Shown: positions 8,801 through 21,000, numbered from the stretch's first letter. The stretch: DNA of 47,968 nt from Oscillatoriaceae cyanobacterium Prado104 (GCA_025454405.1 JALOON010000044.1:1-47968), one strand, 5' to 3'. Notes: generated from the sequence alone by a model not told the origin. Program-made: numbers and translations.

Positions 8801-11800
8801 GTGCTAGCGGTGAAGGGCGAATTTTTGCCGATCGACTCGGGGCGATCGATACTTCAGCTAAATTGGAAAATGGCAACTGGCAAGCGTTTTTAGAAACTGA
8901 CGGCGTTGCTGTCAGCAATTTGGAACAAACTCTCAAACAAACCGGTTTGCTGACAGCAGATTTACCGCGAGAAATTGACGGCACGCTGGCAGGGCAAATC
9001 AGGCTGTTAGGCAATGTCGGTAATTTAACTGCAAACGGCATCACCGCTAACGGTGAAGGACAAATTCGACTTGACAGAAACGGTGGCATTGTCAATGCAA
9101 AAGGCAGCGCGGCATCGGGAAATTGGCGGGCGTCAGTTGAGGGAGATTCTATAGCGCTAAGTCGCTTCCAACAAGCCTTTGAGGCGCAGCGCCAAAGATT
9201 GCAAGCGGGAGGTTTAGTCTCGCAAGCGCAAAATTTGCCGCTGTTGCGAGGATTGTTTAACGGCAATGTCAATTTATCCGGCCCGATTGCCGCCGCAGCC
9301 CCGGAAAATGTGCGCGCCGGCGGCAGTTTCCGCATCTCCCAATTGCCGTTTTTGCAACAGCCTTTGGAGGCAGTATTTAATTGGGATGGCAGGCGGATTG
9401 AAGTTGAGGAAGCGACAACTCCCGGCTTGACGGCAAACGGCATTGTTAATGTCGAACTCGAAGGCAAAGGATTGCCGTCAATTGAGAATTTGGACTTGAA
9501 TGTCAGACTCTCCAACTTTAACTTGGCAGCCTTGCCATTAGAACAATTGGAATTTTTGTCACCAATTGGTGACAAAAATTCTTCAGAGGAAAATCAGCCT
9601 TTGCGCGGCAATGTCGATTTTACCGGCCGCCTCACCGGGCCCCTTACCGCCCTCAGCTTGGTTGGCGATGTAGAAGTGCGGAATTTAGCAGTAAATGGAG
9701 TAGCTTTCGATCCGGTGTTGGCGGGGAAAGTAAATGCGAATTCCGAACAAACGGCAGACTTGCGATTGGCCGGCAGCCAAGACAAAATCGAAGTAGCTTT
9801 AGATCGATCGTTCTTGCCAACATCTTTCTTAATTCAACGCGGCGAATCGATCGCGCGAGGGCAAACAGAAGGAGAAACATTGCAAGTAAATTTAAGCGAT
9901 TTTCCCCTCGCAGCTTTGAACCTCGCACCGGGACAAACAGCAGGTTTAGGACCGATAACAGGTACGGTTTCCGGCCAAGTTAACGTACCCGGTTGGAAGC
10001 TGCCGCTAAATCCCGCAACATTGCAAGCAACCGGACAAATTGCGATCGCAGGGCCCGCGATCGGCTACATTAAAGGTGACAGTTTCCAAGCAGAATTCAG
10101 CTACGCTAACGGCAGCGCTACTTTAACCAACGGCATCTTCCGTCAAGGCAGCGGTCAATACTTAATTTCCGGCAACGTTACCACCGGGGCAAACCCGCAA
10201 TTTGCAGGTAAAGTTAACATCCAACAAGGCAATTTGCAGCAAGTTTTAGCAGCATTGCAGTATTTCAATTTAACCGATTTAGCGAGAGGCTTAACACCTC
10301 CCGTTTACGGTAGGGCTGCCGACGTGCAAACCGTAGCAGTCGGCGAACCCGATGCCCCGCTAATCGTACAGTTGCGGCGCTTGGCAGAAATCGAAGCAAT
10401 TTTGCAGCAGCAGCAAGCAGTGAAAGCAGCAGAAAAATTGCCGCCGCTATCTCAATTGCAGGGAACTTTCGGCGGGGAAATTGCCGTTTCCGGTTCTTTG
10501 CGAACGGGCCTGCAGGCGCAATTTAACGTGGCGGGCGATAACTGGCAGTGGGAAAAATATGTCGCCGAAAGATTCAGCATCGAAGGCAGTTTTCAGGACG
10601 GGATTTTAACAGTATTGCCTCTAGAAATTCGATCGGGCAAAAGTTCGATCGGCTTTTCGGGACAACTCGGACAAAAAGCACAATCCGGGCAGTTGCGCGC
10701 TGAAAATATACCCGTGGAAGAACTAGCAAAATTAGTAGATTTGCCCTTTGTCGATGTCGCAGGAAATTTGAACTTGCGGGCGAACTTAGCCGGCAGTTTG
10801 GAAAACCCGCAAGCCACCGGCGAATTGAGTTTGCTTGATGGAACTATCAACGGCGAACCGATTAAACAAGCCGACGGCAGTTTCAGCTACAGCAACGCCC
10901 GCGTCAACTTTGGCGGCAGCGCTTTGGTAACTGAAACCGAACCAATTTCAGTACAGGGCAGCTTGCCTTTTGAGCTGCCATTTGCCACAGTAAAAGCTGA
11001 TAGCGATCGCATCGATTTTCGGGCTAATTTAAAAGATGAAGGTTTGGCAATTATTAACGTACTGACCCCGCAAGTTGCTTGGGTGAGCGGCAAGGGAAAC
11101 GTACAAATCAGCGTTGGGGGGACGCTGCAAGAGCCTGTAGCGCAAGGAATCGCAAATTTTGACAATGCAACCGTCCGGGCGCGAGCCTTCCCAGAACCGC
11201 TGACAGGGCTGACTGGGAGCGTGCGCTTTGAGGGCGATCGCATTCGGGTAGCAGGAATTCGGGGACAATTAAGTCAGGGAGAAATCGTCGCCCAAGGGAT
11301 AATTCCGCTGTCGGTGCCCTTTGCTGCAGGGGATGCCGATGCGGCGACGCCTCTAACTGTGAACCTGGACAAGCTGGCACTGAATCTGAGGGGATTGTAC
11401 CGCGGCAATGCAGTCGGTCAAGTGCAAGCAGCGGGAACCGCTTTGCGCCCGCAGTTGAGCGGTAACATCGAACTGTACAACGGCGAAGTCTTTCTGCCCA
11501 GTGTCGGCGGCGCAACTCAACCGGTTTCCGATCCCGCGCCTGCCCCCGCGACATCTTCCCCTGCCCCTGCGACATCTTCGCCTTCTCCGCTACCTGCCTT
11601 TGAAGTGGGATTGAACGATTTGCGGTTAAATTTAGGGCGGGGAATTCAAGTGACAAGCCAGCCGATATTGAGTTTTCAGGCGACTGGGGGCTTGACGGTA
11701 AACGGGACATTGGAAGATCTTCGCCCAGAGGGTACAATTCGGCTGACTTCAGGTTCTGTCAATTTATTTACGACACAGTTCAGGCTCGATCGAGGCTACC

Positions 11801-12462
11801 CGCAAACAGCTACTTTCGTACCGTCTCAGGGGCTAGATCCGACGCTGGATGTGAGGTTAGCAACTTCGGTGCAGGAAGTAACCAGGTTCCGCACTCCCGG
11901 AACAACCGTAGCATCGGAAATAGCAGACGAACCGATAAGTTTCGGCAGCGCGCGGCAAGTCCGGATTCAAGCCTTAGTTAGAGGAAAAGCTTCTCAGCTA
12001 GCAGAAAATTTGGAATTGAGGAGTTCGCCGAGTCGATCGCAGACTGAAATTGTAGCGTTATTGGGAGGCAGTTTCATCCAAACCTTAGGACAGGGAGACA
12101 GCACGCTAGCGATCGCAAATTTAGCAGGTGCGGGTTTATTGAACAACATTCAATCGGCAATTACTGGTGCTACGGGCTTGAGCGAATTTCGCATATTTCC
12201 AACTAGAATCGGCAGCAATGAAGCGCGAAGTACAGCTTCAAGTTCTGGGGGAACTTCCGGGGCCGGTTCCCTCGGTTTGGGTTTAGAAGTTGGGGCAGAT
12301 ATTACGCGCAATCTTTCAGCTTCGATCGTCCGCGTTTTGTCAGCAAATCAACCGACGGAATTTAACTTGCGCTATCGTTTGAGCGACAAAATTTTGCTCA
12401 GGGGTTCGACTAATTTTCAAGGCGACAATCGCGTTACTGCTGAATATGAATTGCGGTTTTAA
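5851..12462 (+). CDS. tamB: TamB-like translocation/assembly module (DUF490)
   Basis: This 2203-residue protein has one N-terminal membrane anchor (about residues 19-46, [16 protein letters not shown] onward), an AsmA-like start ([20 protein letters not shown]), then well over a thousand residues of repeated beta-strands, and a C-terminal DUF490/TamB domain (about 1930-2203: [36 protein letters not shown]). TamB-like proteins bridge the inner and outer membranes across the periplasm and help lipid transport or outer-membrane protein assembly with an Omp85 partner; the plant relative is Tic236. Residues about 590-1120 contain at least six internal repeats of the form LxxLTAxGIxAxGxGxLxxxxG...LxGGNWQ. 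Three linkers between them are coded by an intergenic repeat ([15 protein letters not shown] peptides), and a 32-bp perfect palindrome lies at 9550-9581. No Omp85 gene is next to it. Confidence 0.92.
7881..7912 (+). repeat. TCTAAAATC-family repeat inside tamB, copy 1
   Basis: This piece codes for the linker [13 protein letters not shown]. Bases 7890-7910 are identical over 21 nt to the intergenic repeat at 3951-3971, downstream of murQ. Confidence 0.75.
8165..8202 (+). repeat. TCTAAAATC-family repeat inside tamB, copy 2
   Basis: This piece codes for [14 protein letters not shown] at the equivalent linker of the next TamB repeat, with the same CTCGCCAATCTAAAATC word as the intergenic family. 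Confidence 0.7.
8445..8492 (+). repeat. TCTAAAATC-family repeat inside tamB, copy 3
   Basis: This piece codes for [17 protein letters not shown]. Its ATCTAAAATCTAAAATCG (8456-8473) is identical to 12575-12592 in the intergenic region after tamB. Confidence 0.75.
9550..9581. repeat. 32-bp perfect palindrome inside tamB
   Basis: The half-site GAATTTTTGTCACCAA (9550-9565) is followed without spacer by its exact reverse complement (9566-9581). It codes for [11 protein letters not shown] within the TamB frame and could form a 16-bp hairpin in the mRNA or a cruciform in the DNA. Confidence 0.9.
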
Positions 12463-12841
12463 GTCAGTCGAAGGAGGAGGGAAGAAGGAAGAAGAAAAAA
12501 GTCTCCCCATCTCCCCCAATTCCCAATTCCCAATTCCCAATTCCCAATTCCCAATTCCCAATTCCCAATCTAAAATCTAAAATCTAAAATCGACTGACAG
12601 TGCTGTGTCTGGGAATACATAATCGCAAAATCTGCCTTCAATTCTCAATTACCAGATCCCTCATTTTACTCGCCTCCGCTGCAGTTGTCCCTCCGCTTCA
12701 ATCCGCTCAATTACCTATTCCCAGTTACCTATTCCCAATTCTCAATTTCCCCTTGCACTTTAAAATAATTTGCTATAATATAAATAGCAAAACCAAACGG
12801 TGATGCCAGCCCCCCACACAAGGTTATAGGAGTTAAGGCAA
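12463..12841. other. Intergenic region with AATTCCC and TCTAAAATC repeats
   Basis: A short TTCCTTC-type tract at 12470-12500 (reverse sense) is followed by seven copies of CCCAATT (about 12513-12570) and three of CTAAAATCTAAAATC (12568-12592). Further copies of TTACCTATTCCCA and CAATTCCC lie at 12710-12750. The small open frames here are built from repeats and are not genes. Confidence 0.75.
12753..12779 (+). promoter_or_regulatory. Putative promoter of the 126-residue unknown gene
   Basis: TTGCAC (12753-12758) and a perfect TATAAT (12774-12779) are separated by 15 bp, slightly short of the ideal 17. The gene starts about 60 bp further on, after the ribosome site TAGGAG. Confidence 0.45.
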
Positions 12842-13222
12842 ATGGCAAACAAACTCCAAGTAAAAACACAGTCGATCGGCTACAGCGACTTGTATTGGAA
12901 CCGCTTTAGTCCGAGAGTAGCGACTATCAGCAGCATCCGCAACGCCAATCACTGGGACGGCGGATTCATCACTTATATGGCATTTCCCACAAAAGTAGAA
13001 GCCACAGCAGCAATGAAACATTTGCTACTGCACCAAAAAGCTGCCGATGTCGATATGCGCAAAGCCAAACGGCTGAAAGCAAAAGGCATTCGGTGGGAAC
13101 TCAAAATTCGGGGCTTAGCATTTGACGAAGTAGTAAAACTTGCAACTATGGATATCACCACCGGAAAGCTAGTTATGTCTCCTGCAACTACTCCTGCAAC
13201 CACCGATCGAGCCACAGGCTGA
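12842..13222 (+). CDS. Small basic protein of unknown function
   Basis: This 126-residue protein was not recognised. The start is well supported: TAGGAG lies 9 bp before the ATG, with a TATAAT box about 60 bp upstream. The N-terminal half is mixed and aromatic (YSDLYWNRFSPRVATIS, HWDGGFITYMAFP), suggesting a small alpha/beta fold. The middle is strongly basic (MRKAKRLKAKGIRWELKIRG), which could bind nucleic acid. The tail is Thr/Ala-rich (SPATTPATT). There is no signal peptide or membrane segment. It is followed by a good hairpin terminator, so it is probably a single-gene transcript. Confidence 0.75.
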   Translation: MANKLQVKTQSIGYSDLYWNRFSPRVATISSIRNANHWDGGFITYMAFPTKVEATAAMKHLLLHQKAADVDMRKAKRLKAKGIRWELKIRGLAFDEVVKLATMDITTGKLVMSPATTPATTDRATG

Positions 13223-13241
13223 TAGCGCTGCATAAATATGC

Positions 13242-13267
13242 TAGGTTGGGTAAAAAAACCCAACCTA
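13242..13267 (+). terminator. Hairpin terminator after the small basic protein
   Basis: A perfect 10-bp stem, TAGGTTGGGT with ACCCAACCTA, and a 6-base A loop lie 20 bp after the stop codon. The downstream T-run is weak. TAGGTTGGGT is also a common dispersed word in cyanobacteria, so the hairpin may be a repeat used as a terminator. Confidence 0.55.
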
Positions 13268-13340
13268 ATTTCTCATTATCTCTCTTTCTATCTCTTTCTC
13301 TTCCTCTGCGCCCCCTTCGTTAAAAAATCTTATATTATAT

Positions 13341-14339
13341 ATGCCTTTTATCAGTCCCAAAACAGACTTTGCATTCAAAAAGATATTCGGCTCCTCCGAA
13401 CATCCAGAAATTTTAATCAGCTTCCTCAATGCCATGCTGTATGGCGGAGAAAAAACAATTAAAGAAATAGAAATCATCGACCCTTATTCAGCAGGCAGCG
13501 TCACCGGGTTGAAAGACACTTACCTGGATGTCAAAGCCAAAATCACCGACAACAAAATAGTCATCATTGAAATGCAGGTAGTCAACGTCGCAGCCTTTGA
13601 AAAACGAGTAGTTTACAATGCAGCGAAAACCTATTCAACTCAACTAAAATCGGGAGAAGGTTACTTAAAACTAAAGCCTGTGATTGCTTTAAATATCACG
13701 GATTTTATTTTGTTTGAAAACACTGACAAAATGATTTCTCGTTTTGCATTTAAAGAAACAGAGGAGAATTTCGTCTATATCAATGGCGATTTAGAATTAG
13801 TATTTGTCGAATTGCCGAAATTTCAAAAAGATTTAGACCAACTTGAAACCCTGTCTGACAAGTGGATTTACTTCATGAAAAACACTCCCAATTTAGAAAC
13901 AGTACCGGATAAACTAAGTTCAATACCGGAGATTAATAGCGCGCTGAACATTGCTAACAGAGCGAATCTATCAGTTAAAGAAGCGGAGGATTTAGACAAG
14001 CGAGAAATGTTCATCCAAGATCAGCTCGGTTCGGTAATCAAAGGGATAGAAATCGGCCTCAAACAAGGAATTGAACAAGGCATCGAACAAGGAATACAGC
14101 AAGGCATCGAACAAGGCATCGAACAAGGCATCGAACAAGGCATAGAAAGAGGGAAACTTCAAGGGCAAAGAGAATTAATTGTGCGTCAGATCGTGCGGCG
14201 TGTGGGCGAAGTTTCACCGGAAATTGAAGCTAGCATTCAGCGGTTATCTGAGGAACAGTTAGATGATTTGGGAGCAGCTTTGTTAGATTTTAGCGATCGA
14301 GATGATTTGATAGCGTGGTTGGAGTCGGCACTTGCATAA
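13341..14339 (+). CDS. Rpn family recombination-promoting nuclease / PD-(D/E)XK transposase-like protein
   Basis: This 332-residue protein begins ISPKTDFAFKKIFGSSEHPEILISFLNAML, the signature of the Rpn/PDDEXK transposase-like family (related to YhgA). The nuclease core is visible: YLDVKAKI (Asp and Lys at about 60-64) and IVIIEMQV (E about 75, with Q in the EXQ form used in this family). Rpn proteins cut DNA and raise RecA-independent recombination. Residues about 235-270 are a run of GIEQ units (GIEQGIEQGIQQGIEQ), coded by near-identical 12-bp repeats, leading to a helix and C-terminal tail (LSEEQLDDLGAALLDFSDRDDLIAWL). The repeat number varies among family members and may be unstable. No terminal inverted repeats or second transposon gene are seen, so mobility is unsupported. 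Confidence 0.88.
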   Translation: MPFISPKTDFAFKKIFGSSEHPEILISFLNAMLYGGEKTIKEIEIIDPYSAGSVTGLKDTYLDVKAKITDNKIVIIEMQVVNVAAFEKRVVYNAAKTYSTQLKSGEGYLKLKPVIALNITDFILFENTDKMISRFAFKETEENFVYINGDLELVFVELPKFQKDLDQLETLSDKWIYFMKNTPNLETVPDKLSSIPEINSALNIANRANLSVKEAEDLDKREMFIQDQLGSVIKGIEIGLKQGIEQGIEQGIQQGIEQGIEQGIEQGIERGKLQGQRELIVRQIVRRVGEVSPEIEASIQRLSEEQLDDLGAALLDFSDRDDLIAWLESALA

Positions 14340-14465
14340 AAAGTCTCATATCAACGATCGACTATACAATTGCCTGCACCGATCCCAATAAATTTGAGCT
14401 ACCTTATACCCCGGATTTTGCCGCAAACAATCCGCAAACATTTACACAGACAATTACCTGTTGGT

Positions 14466-14861
14466 TCATAGTTGAGATAAACCAGATCTAATAGTTTCCA
14501 ACAATTCGACCTCAGACCAAGGTTTAGATAAACAGCAGTGGAGATTTGCAAATTTTTTAGCACGCTCGATCGCTGATTCATCAGCTTGACCCGTCAGCAT
14601 AATTTTAACAACTTTTGGAAATTGCTCGTGGATGCGAATCAGCAGCTCATCTCCCTTCATACCGGGCATTAACCAGTCAGAGATAATCACCACAATACTC
14701 ACATCTTCTTCGCTTAACTCTTGAATTAACTCTAAAGCTTCATCAGCATCCTCTGCTGCTTCATAAATATAATTATTGCCAAACGATGCTAATAGCTGCG
14801 CCCTCAAACTGTTTAACACCATTCTTTCGTCATCTACACATAAAATAACTGCTTTAGCCAC
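14466..14861 (-). CDS. Single-domain response regulator (CheY-like REC)
   Basis: This 131-residue protein is only a receiver domain. The acidic pocket D10-D11 (CVDDE), the phosphorylation site D62 (IISDWLMPGMKGDE), T90 (MLTGQ) and K113 (LSKPW) are all present, so phosphorylation should work. Without an output domain it probably acts by protein contacts or as a phosphorelay step. It lies 199 bp downstream of, and in the same direction as, the 1998-residue kinase that ends in a histidine kinase, its probable phosphodonor. The WLMPGMKGDELL and KPW features are like receivers of cyanobacterial hybrid systems. Confidence 0.92.
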   Translation of the reverse strand: MAKAVILCVDDERMVLNSLRAQLLASFGNNYIYEAAEDADEALELIQELSEEDVSIVVIISDWLMPGMKGDELLIRIHEQFPKVVKIMLTGQADESAIERAKKFANLHCCLSKPWSEVELLETIRSGLSQL

Positions 14862-15060
14862 CTATTATTTCTCCTTTGTAATTAGGAATGAGCCGTCAAC
14901 TTAATACATTGCCTGAGTAGACAAACTCTTATTTTAAGATCGAGCAAGTTAGGTCGATCGGGCATGAGACGCACAGCCGCGATCGGACAATAGTTGGGAC
15001 ACATCTTTATTATAATCTAAAGAGTACAAGTATTCAAGATTAAATCACCAAAATTTGGTA

Positions 15061-18000
15061 TTAAATGCCGATCGCGGGCAGAAAAACACTAAATGTAGTT
15101 TGACCTGGAATAGATTCAAATTCAATTTTTCCTTGATGTTTCTCCACAATCTTCTTCACAATATCTAAGCCCAATCCGCTACCTTCTCCCGCCGGCTTTG
15201 TAGTAAAAAACGGGTCAAATATTTTGGTTTTTATCTCTTCTGGTATCCCCTTACCGCTGTCAGTAATGCTAATTTTCACCTGCGCCGATTGCTGTGCCAA
15301 CTCAATTGCCAGCTTGCCTCGATAATCCATTGCTTGCAAAGCATTGTGAATTAAATTCGTCCACACTTGATTGAGTTCGTCAGGATAGCACATTATTGGC
15401 GGAATTTCAGCATAGTTTCTCGCTACCTCAATGCCATGCTTCAGGTGATTTTGATAGAGAGTTAAGATAGTTTCAATATTTTCTGCAAGATTCGCTAGTG
15501 TCTGCTCGCCAGACTGTTCGTAACGGGCGTAGGTTTTTAAAGCAAACACCACTTTTGCAGCTCTATCTGTAGCTGCTTTAATATTAGCAATACCTCGTTT
15601 TAATTCGGAAGCTTTGTAGGCTATTTCTAAAAGATGCAAACTATCTGGTCTTTGCAGGAGGGAGACAAAATTATCTAGGCGATCGTGCACTCCCATAACT
15701 ACTATGAGATCGGCAGCAGTATCGGAATCTGCTATTCCTAAATCTTGCAATTGACCGCGCAAAGCTCTCTTGATTTTCCTTTCTTCTTTAGTTGAGAAGC
15801 TTGATGTTTGTTGTAGGGAATACTGAAGTAAATCCAAGAATTTCTGTGCTGCTTCTGCCGGAAGCGATTGAAAAAGTACGGGCAATTCTTCTAGCGTTCG
15901 ATCCAATAATTTAGAAACATTACCAGCCGAGGAACGAATCGCGCCTAATGGTGTATTAACTTCGTGGGCAACCCCAGCAACCAGTTGTCCTAAAGCTGCC
16001 ATTTTTTCGGATTGAATCAGTTCAGTTTGAGTAGCCTCTAGCTGTTGGAGAGTCTCGCTAAGTTCCTGATTTTTCTGGTGCAAAGCTGATTCTGCCTGCT
16101 TGCGATCGCCGATTTCCCGCCATACTGTATGCAGGATTTCTTTACCATCTACAGGAATTACTGTCAGCAAAACTTCTACCCAAAAATCTTCTCCATCGGT
16201 GCGGCGGTGCATCCATTCAAAACGGTAACTGCCTCGATCGAAAGCAATAGCTGTAATTTCCTTGGCTTTCTCAAAAGAGTTTCTACCATCAGGTTGAATT
16301 TCTGGAGAAAGTTGAGCCGGATGCATGGCAAGCAACTGTTTTTTGTCAGTGCAGCGCATCATTTTAACCGTTGCTGGATTGCAGTCGATAAAAACATCGC
16401 CATCTAACAGCAGAATAGCATCGGCTGACTGCTCGTAAAGTTGTCGAAAACGCGCTTCAGACTGCTGTAATTTTTGGGTGCGTTCTGCTACTTTTGCCTC
16501 TAAATTGGCGTAGAGTTGGGCATTTTCAAGGGAAATGGCAGCTTGGGATGATAAAACTTTTAACACTTCCAACCTGTCGGTAGTAAAGGCATTTGCCGTC
16601 AGATTGTTTTCGAGATAAAGAATGGCAATTGCCTTGCCCTGGCGTTGGATCGGCAAACACAACACGGACTTTGGTTGTTGGGCGATGATATAGGCATCAG
16701 CCGCAAAATTAGTCTCGATCGCAGCATCATTAATTACCACGGTTTCTCGGGTGCGACAGACATAGTTGATGAGGGCGATCGGGATTTCCTGAGAGCCAAC
16801 GGGAGTAGATTGGATCTTGCAAGTTCTACCGCTAACGCATTGAGCTGCGATCGCTAATGAGTCTCCCTCTATTAAAATAATAGCTCCTTTTTCAGCTCCC
16901 GCGTTCTCGATCGCCACTTGCATTAAATTAGAGAGTAACTTATCGAGATGAATTTCTTCTGACAGTGCTTGAGATGCTTTGATTACTGTTTGTAAATCCA
17001 GAGTTTCTGAAATATTAGAAATGGTAGTTGTCGCAGTTCCCGCCATCATTTCGGTAAGTGTTTCGCCAGCGTTTAAACTTTTTTTCTGCTTGAGAATCGG
17101 AGCAAGTAATTGCGGGTAGCGTTTTTCTAAATCGGCAACTTTAGCTAGTGCCCCCCAGCGGGCATAGCAGTAATAAGCATCAGTTAAATATATTTGGGCG
17201 ATTTTTTCTTTACCCCATTCCAGGTAAAATTTAGCTGCGAGTTCGTGGGCTAGGGCTTCTTCATTGAGGTATTCGTTTTCTTGGGCGAGAAAAATGGCTC
17301 GATCGAACATTTCTATCGCCTGCCGTCTTTCTCCTAAAACTCGATGCCTTTGGGCCTCTACTAAATAGAATTTGTGCAGGTAGTTCATCGGCGCGCTATC
17401 CGCCCATTTCTGCATTTTTTCCTGGTTTGCAGTTACATTTTCCATAATTTGTTGTCGGTCGGAATTAGGGCGATCGGCATACACAGCCAATTTTGAGAGA
17501 GAATCGTAGGTATAAAATATCGGCACTAAAGGCGAAGCTATTCCCCCATCTAAATAGATTTCGGCATCGATAGAATTAGCTACAGCTTCTTGATATTCGT
17601 AAAAAAGATAGCACAAAATTAACTTATTTAAGTAAAAGTAGTAACAAGATGTTCGATAATTATCAGCAATGTCGATCGGCAGCATTTTAGTTTCGTCACA
17701 AACCATGCCAATTAAACGACAAGGATTTTCTGCCATTCCCATTAAGTTTAATACAGCTTGGTGGTGAATTTTGTGTATGCGCAGGATGCTATCCTGATTC
17801 ATTTTTAGTAAAGCATCGCTGTAGGTTTGCATCTCTTGTTCGACCCTGGAAAGTTCCGCTGAACCGCTAAAATACAAGTGGTAGCAATACCTCTGAACTG
17901 CATAGCCTGCGTGTTCTAAATCTCCTGTTTCCAGACCGCTAAAGTAAGAATCTAAAAGGGGTTTGAAAGTTTCCTTGAGGTGACTTTTCCAATGTTTGAC

Positions 18001-21000
18001 AAAGGCACTAACTACAAATAGTGTCATCGATTTTAGAGGCTTGGCATCGAGTTTTTCTAGCAGCGCGATCGCCAGTTCTCCAAATTGATATCCGGCGTCA
18101 AATTCTCCCATAATTCCGCAGAGAATTAGCCCGTAATTTGCATAAGCATGAGTGTGGGGCGGTGCATTGCCGTAGCCCAGCGCTAAATCTACCTGCTTGA
18201 ACACAATCAGGGGCAATAATTCCGGTGTTGCCATATAAGCAGCAGGACACATTTTTAACATAATGCGAGTAGCTGCAAGTTTTTGCGGATCGGTCATTGC
18301 GGGCAAGTTAATTAAGTCCTCAATGCGTTTCCCCTGCAAAGCCGATTGCGTCGCTGCATAAGCCAGCGGAATTTCTGCAAGTTGCGGTTCTTCAGGCAGA
18401 GATATCCCCAACAGGTTGAGAATTTCCAATCCCAAATGCAAGGATTGTTTCAGATATTTTTGCGCGTTAAGAGCCTGGATTTTAACTTGATAAACTTTGA
18501 TTTTATCTACAAGCGTCTGTGCCTTTTGAATGACAGTCTCTGCCAATCGTTCCATCAACTCAAATTCACCGTTGAGGTAGGCTGTTTCTGCTGCTGACTC
18601 GTGCAACGCTAATGTCAGGCGGTAATCGCAATCCCAACTATCGCTATCCAGGAGATCTAAACCTACAGTTAAATATCTTTTAGCAGCAGCGCAGGCAGTT
18701 GAAGATTTGGCTTTATTTCCCGCAATTAAATTCAACCGAGCGAGTTCGTAACGATGCGATCGATCCCCAATTAATACTACCCCAAAATTTAACTGATTGA
18801 CAATATCAAAAATCTCCTCTTCCCACACTCTTTCTGCATGGGAAGCATCTTGCTGGCAATTGTTTAACAACAGTTGTCCGATTTTGAGGTGAGTCGATTG
18901 CTTTTGAGATTCGGGAATTAAAGAATATGCTGCTTGCTGTACGCGATCGTGCAAAAATCTGTAGGGAACAGACAAATCTGATGTTTGCGCGACATCAGGC
19001 GATGCGGCATCCTGAAAAAACTTGTAAACTTCACTGGTGGGAATGATTAGCCCTTCTTGCAGTGCTTGCCACAATTCACTTGCTGTTTCCGCTTGAGATT
19101 TTTCGCGGACAACAGCGAGGGTTGTTAGGTCAAATTGGTTGCCGATACAAGCAGCAAGTTTCAAAACCTCCTGGGTATTTACGGGCAGTTGTTGCAACTT
19201 CATTGCCATAAACTCGACGATATCGTCAGTCAAAGACAGGGCTGTTACCCTGGCAATATCGCACTGCCAATGCGCGCAAGTAACATCAAAAGAAATCAAA
19301 CCATCGACTTGAAGAAATTTGAGGAATATCCTTGCAAACAAAGGATTGCCTTGAGTTTTAGCAAACACCAGTTCTGTCAGCGGCATCGTTCGCTCTAAAG
19401 GACAAATTAAACTGTCAGCAATCAGGCGATTTAGAGCTGTTTTATCTAAAGGTGCTAAGGTTATTTGACTGACTGCTATTGGCGACTCTTTCTGTATCTC
19501 ATCTAAGGTCAAAATTAGGGGATGCGCGTCGAAAACTTCATTATCCCGATACGCTCCAATTAATAACAGATAGCTGGTATCCGTCTCGCTTACCAGTAAC
19601 TGCATTAGCTTCAGCGAAGCCGAATCTGCCCACTGCAAATCGTCCAAAAAAATGACTAACGGATGCTCTTTTGTGGCGAAAACTCGGATAAATTTACCAA
19701 AAAGTAAATTGAAGCGATTTTGAGCTGCAATTCCTTCAAGTTCTTGAACTGGCGGTTGCTGGCCGAGCAAGTGTTCTAATTCGGGAATGACATCGACAAT
19801 TACCCGCGCATTTTCACCCAATGCCTCTAATATTTTGGTTTGCCATTTTTGGACTTCATCCTGACTTTCAGCGAGTAATTGTCTCATTAAATTTTGGAAT
19901 GATTGCACCCAAGCTGAAAAGGGAATATCTCGCTTGAATTGGTCGAATTTCCCTTTGATGAAGTAACCCCGCTGGCGGACGATTGGTTTGTGAACTTCAT
20001 TAACTACGGCGGTTTTACCAATGCCGGAAAAACCTGCAACTAGCACGATCTCGGCCCCCCCTTGTCCCTCCTTACTAAGGGGGGAGTTGAGGTGGGTGCT
20101 GACCCGATCGAATGCTGCTAATAAGGCATTAACTTCGGCTTCTCTGCCGTAGAGTTTTTCGGGTATGGAGAAGCGATCGCAAATATCTCGATTCCCCAAT
20201 GCAAACTGTTCGATCGTGCTAGTTTCCTGCCATTGCTGCCAGCATTTTTCTAAATCGTACCGCAGTCCAAAAGCACTTTGATAGCGCAACTCTGGAGTTT
20301 TTGCCATCAATTTCATAACGATGTTGTTCGCCACCGCTGGGATAGTTGGAACAAGTTCTATTATCGGAGTTGGTATCTTGGCGATGTGGGAGTGTACTAA
20401 CTCCATCGGATCGGTAGATTCAAAGGGTAATTTTCCTGCCAGCAACTCATAAAATGTAACTCCCAGCGAGTAGAAATCAGTGCGGTAGTCGATCGCTCGA
20501 TTCATTCTTCCGGTTTGTTCGGGAGATATATAAAATAGCGTCCCTTCCAGAACGTTAGGACTGATAATTTCTTGATTTTCTATAGGTAACAGGGAAGAAA
20601 TACTGAAGTCGATAATTTTGACTTCTTTGGTATCGGGATTAATTAGGATATTTTGGGGTTTAATATCTTTGTGAATGATGCGATTTTGATAGAGTCCTTC
20701 TAATACTCGGACAATTTGAATTGCTATTGGCAAAAAATCCTCTATAGTTAGTTGGTGGTTAGCGGTATATTCAGCCAGAGAGATGCCGCCAAAGTCTTCC
20801 ATAACTAAGGCAAAACCGTTGCGGTAGTTTAACAGTGCCAGGGGTTTGACAATGCCTGTTAGGTCGATATTTTTTGCAATTGCGTACTGATTCCGAAACT
20901 GTACGAGTTCGTTGAACGTGGGGTATTCGCTGTGAATAATTTTGATAGCGACAGGTTGTTGGTCTGATTCGGAAAATGCTCGGTAAACTTGGGTTCTAGA

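Noticed and set aside
12600..12803. 67-codon frame after tamB
   Set aside because: Made largely of CCCAATT and TTACCTATTCCCA repeats, overlaps the likely promoter of the next gene.
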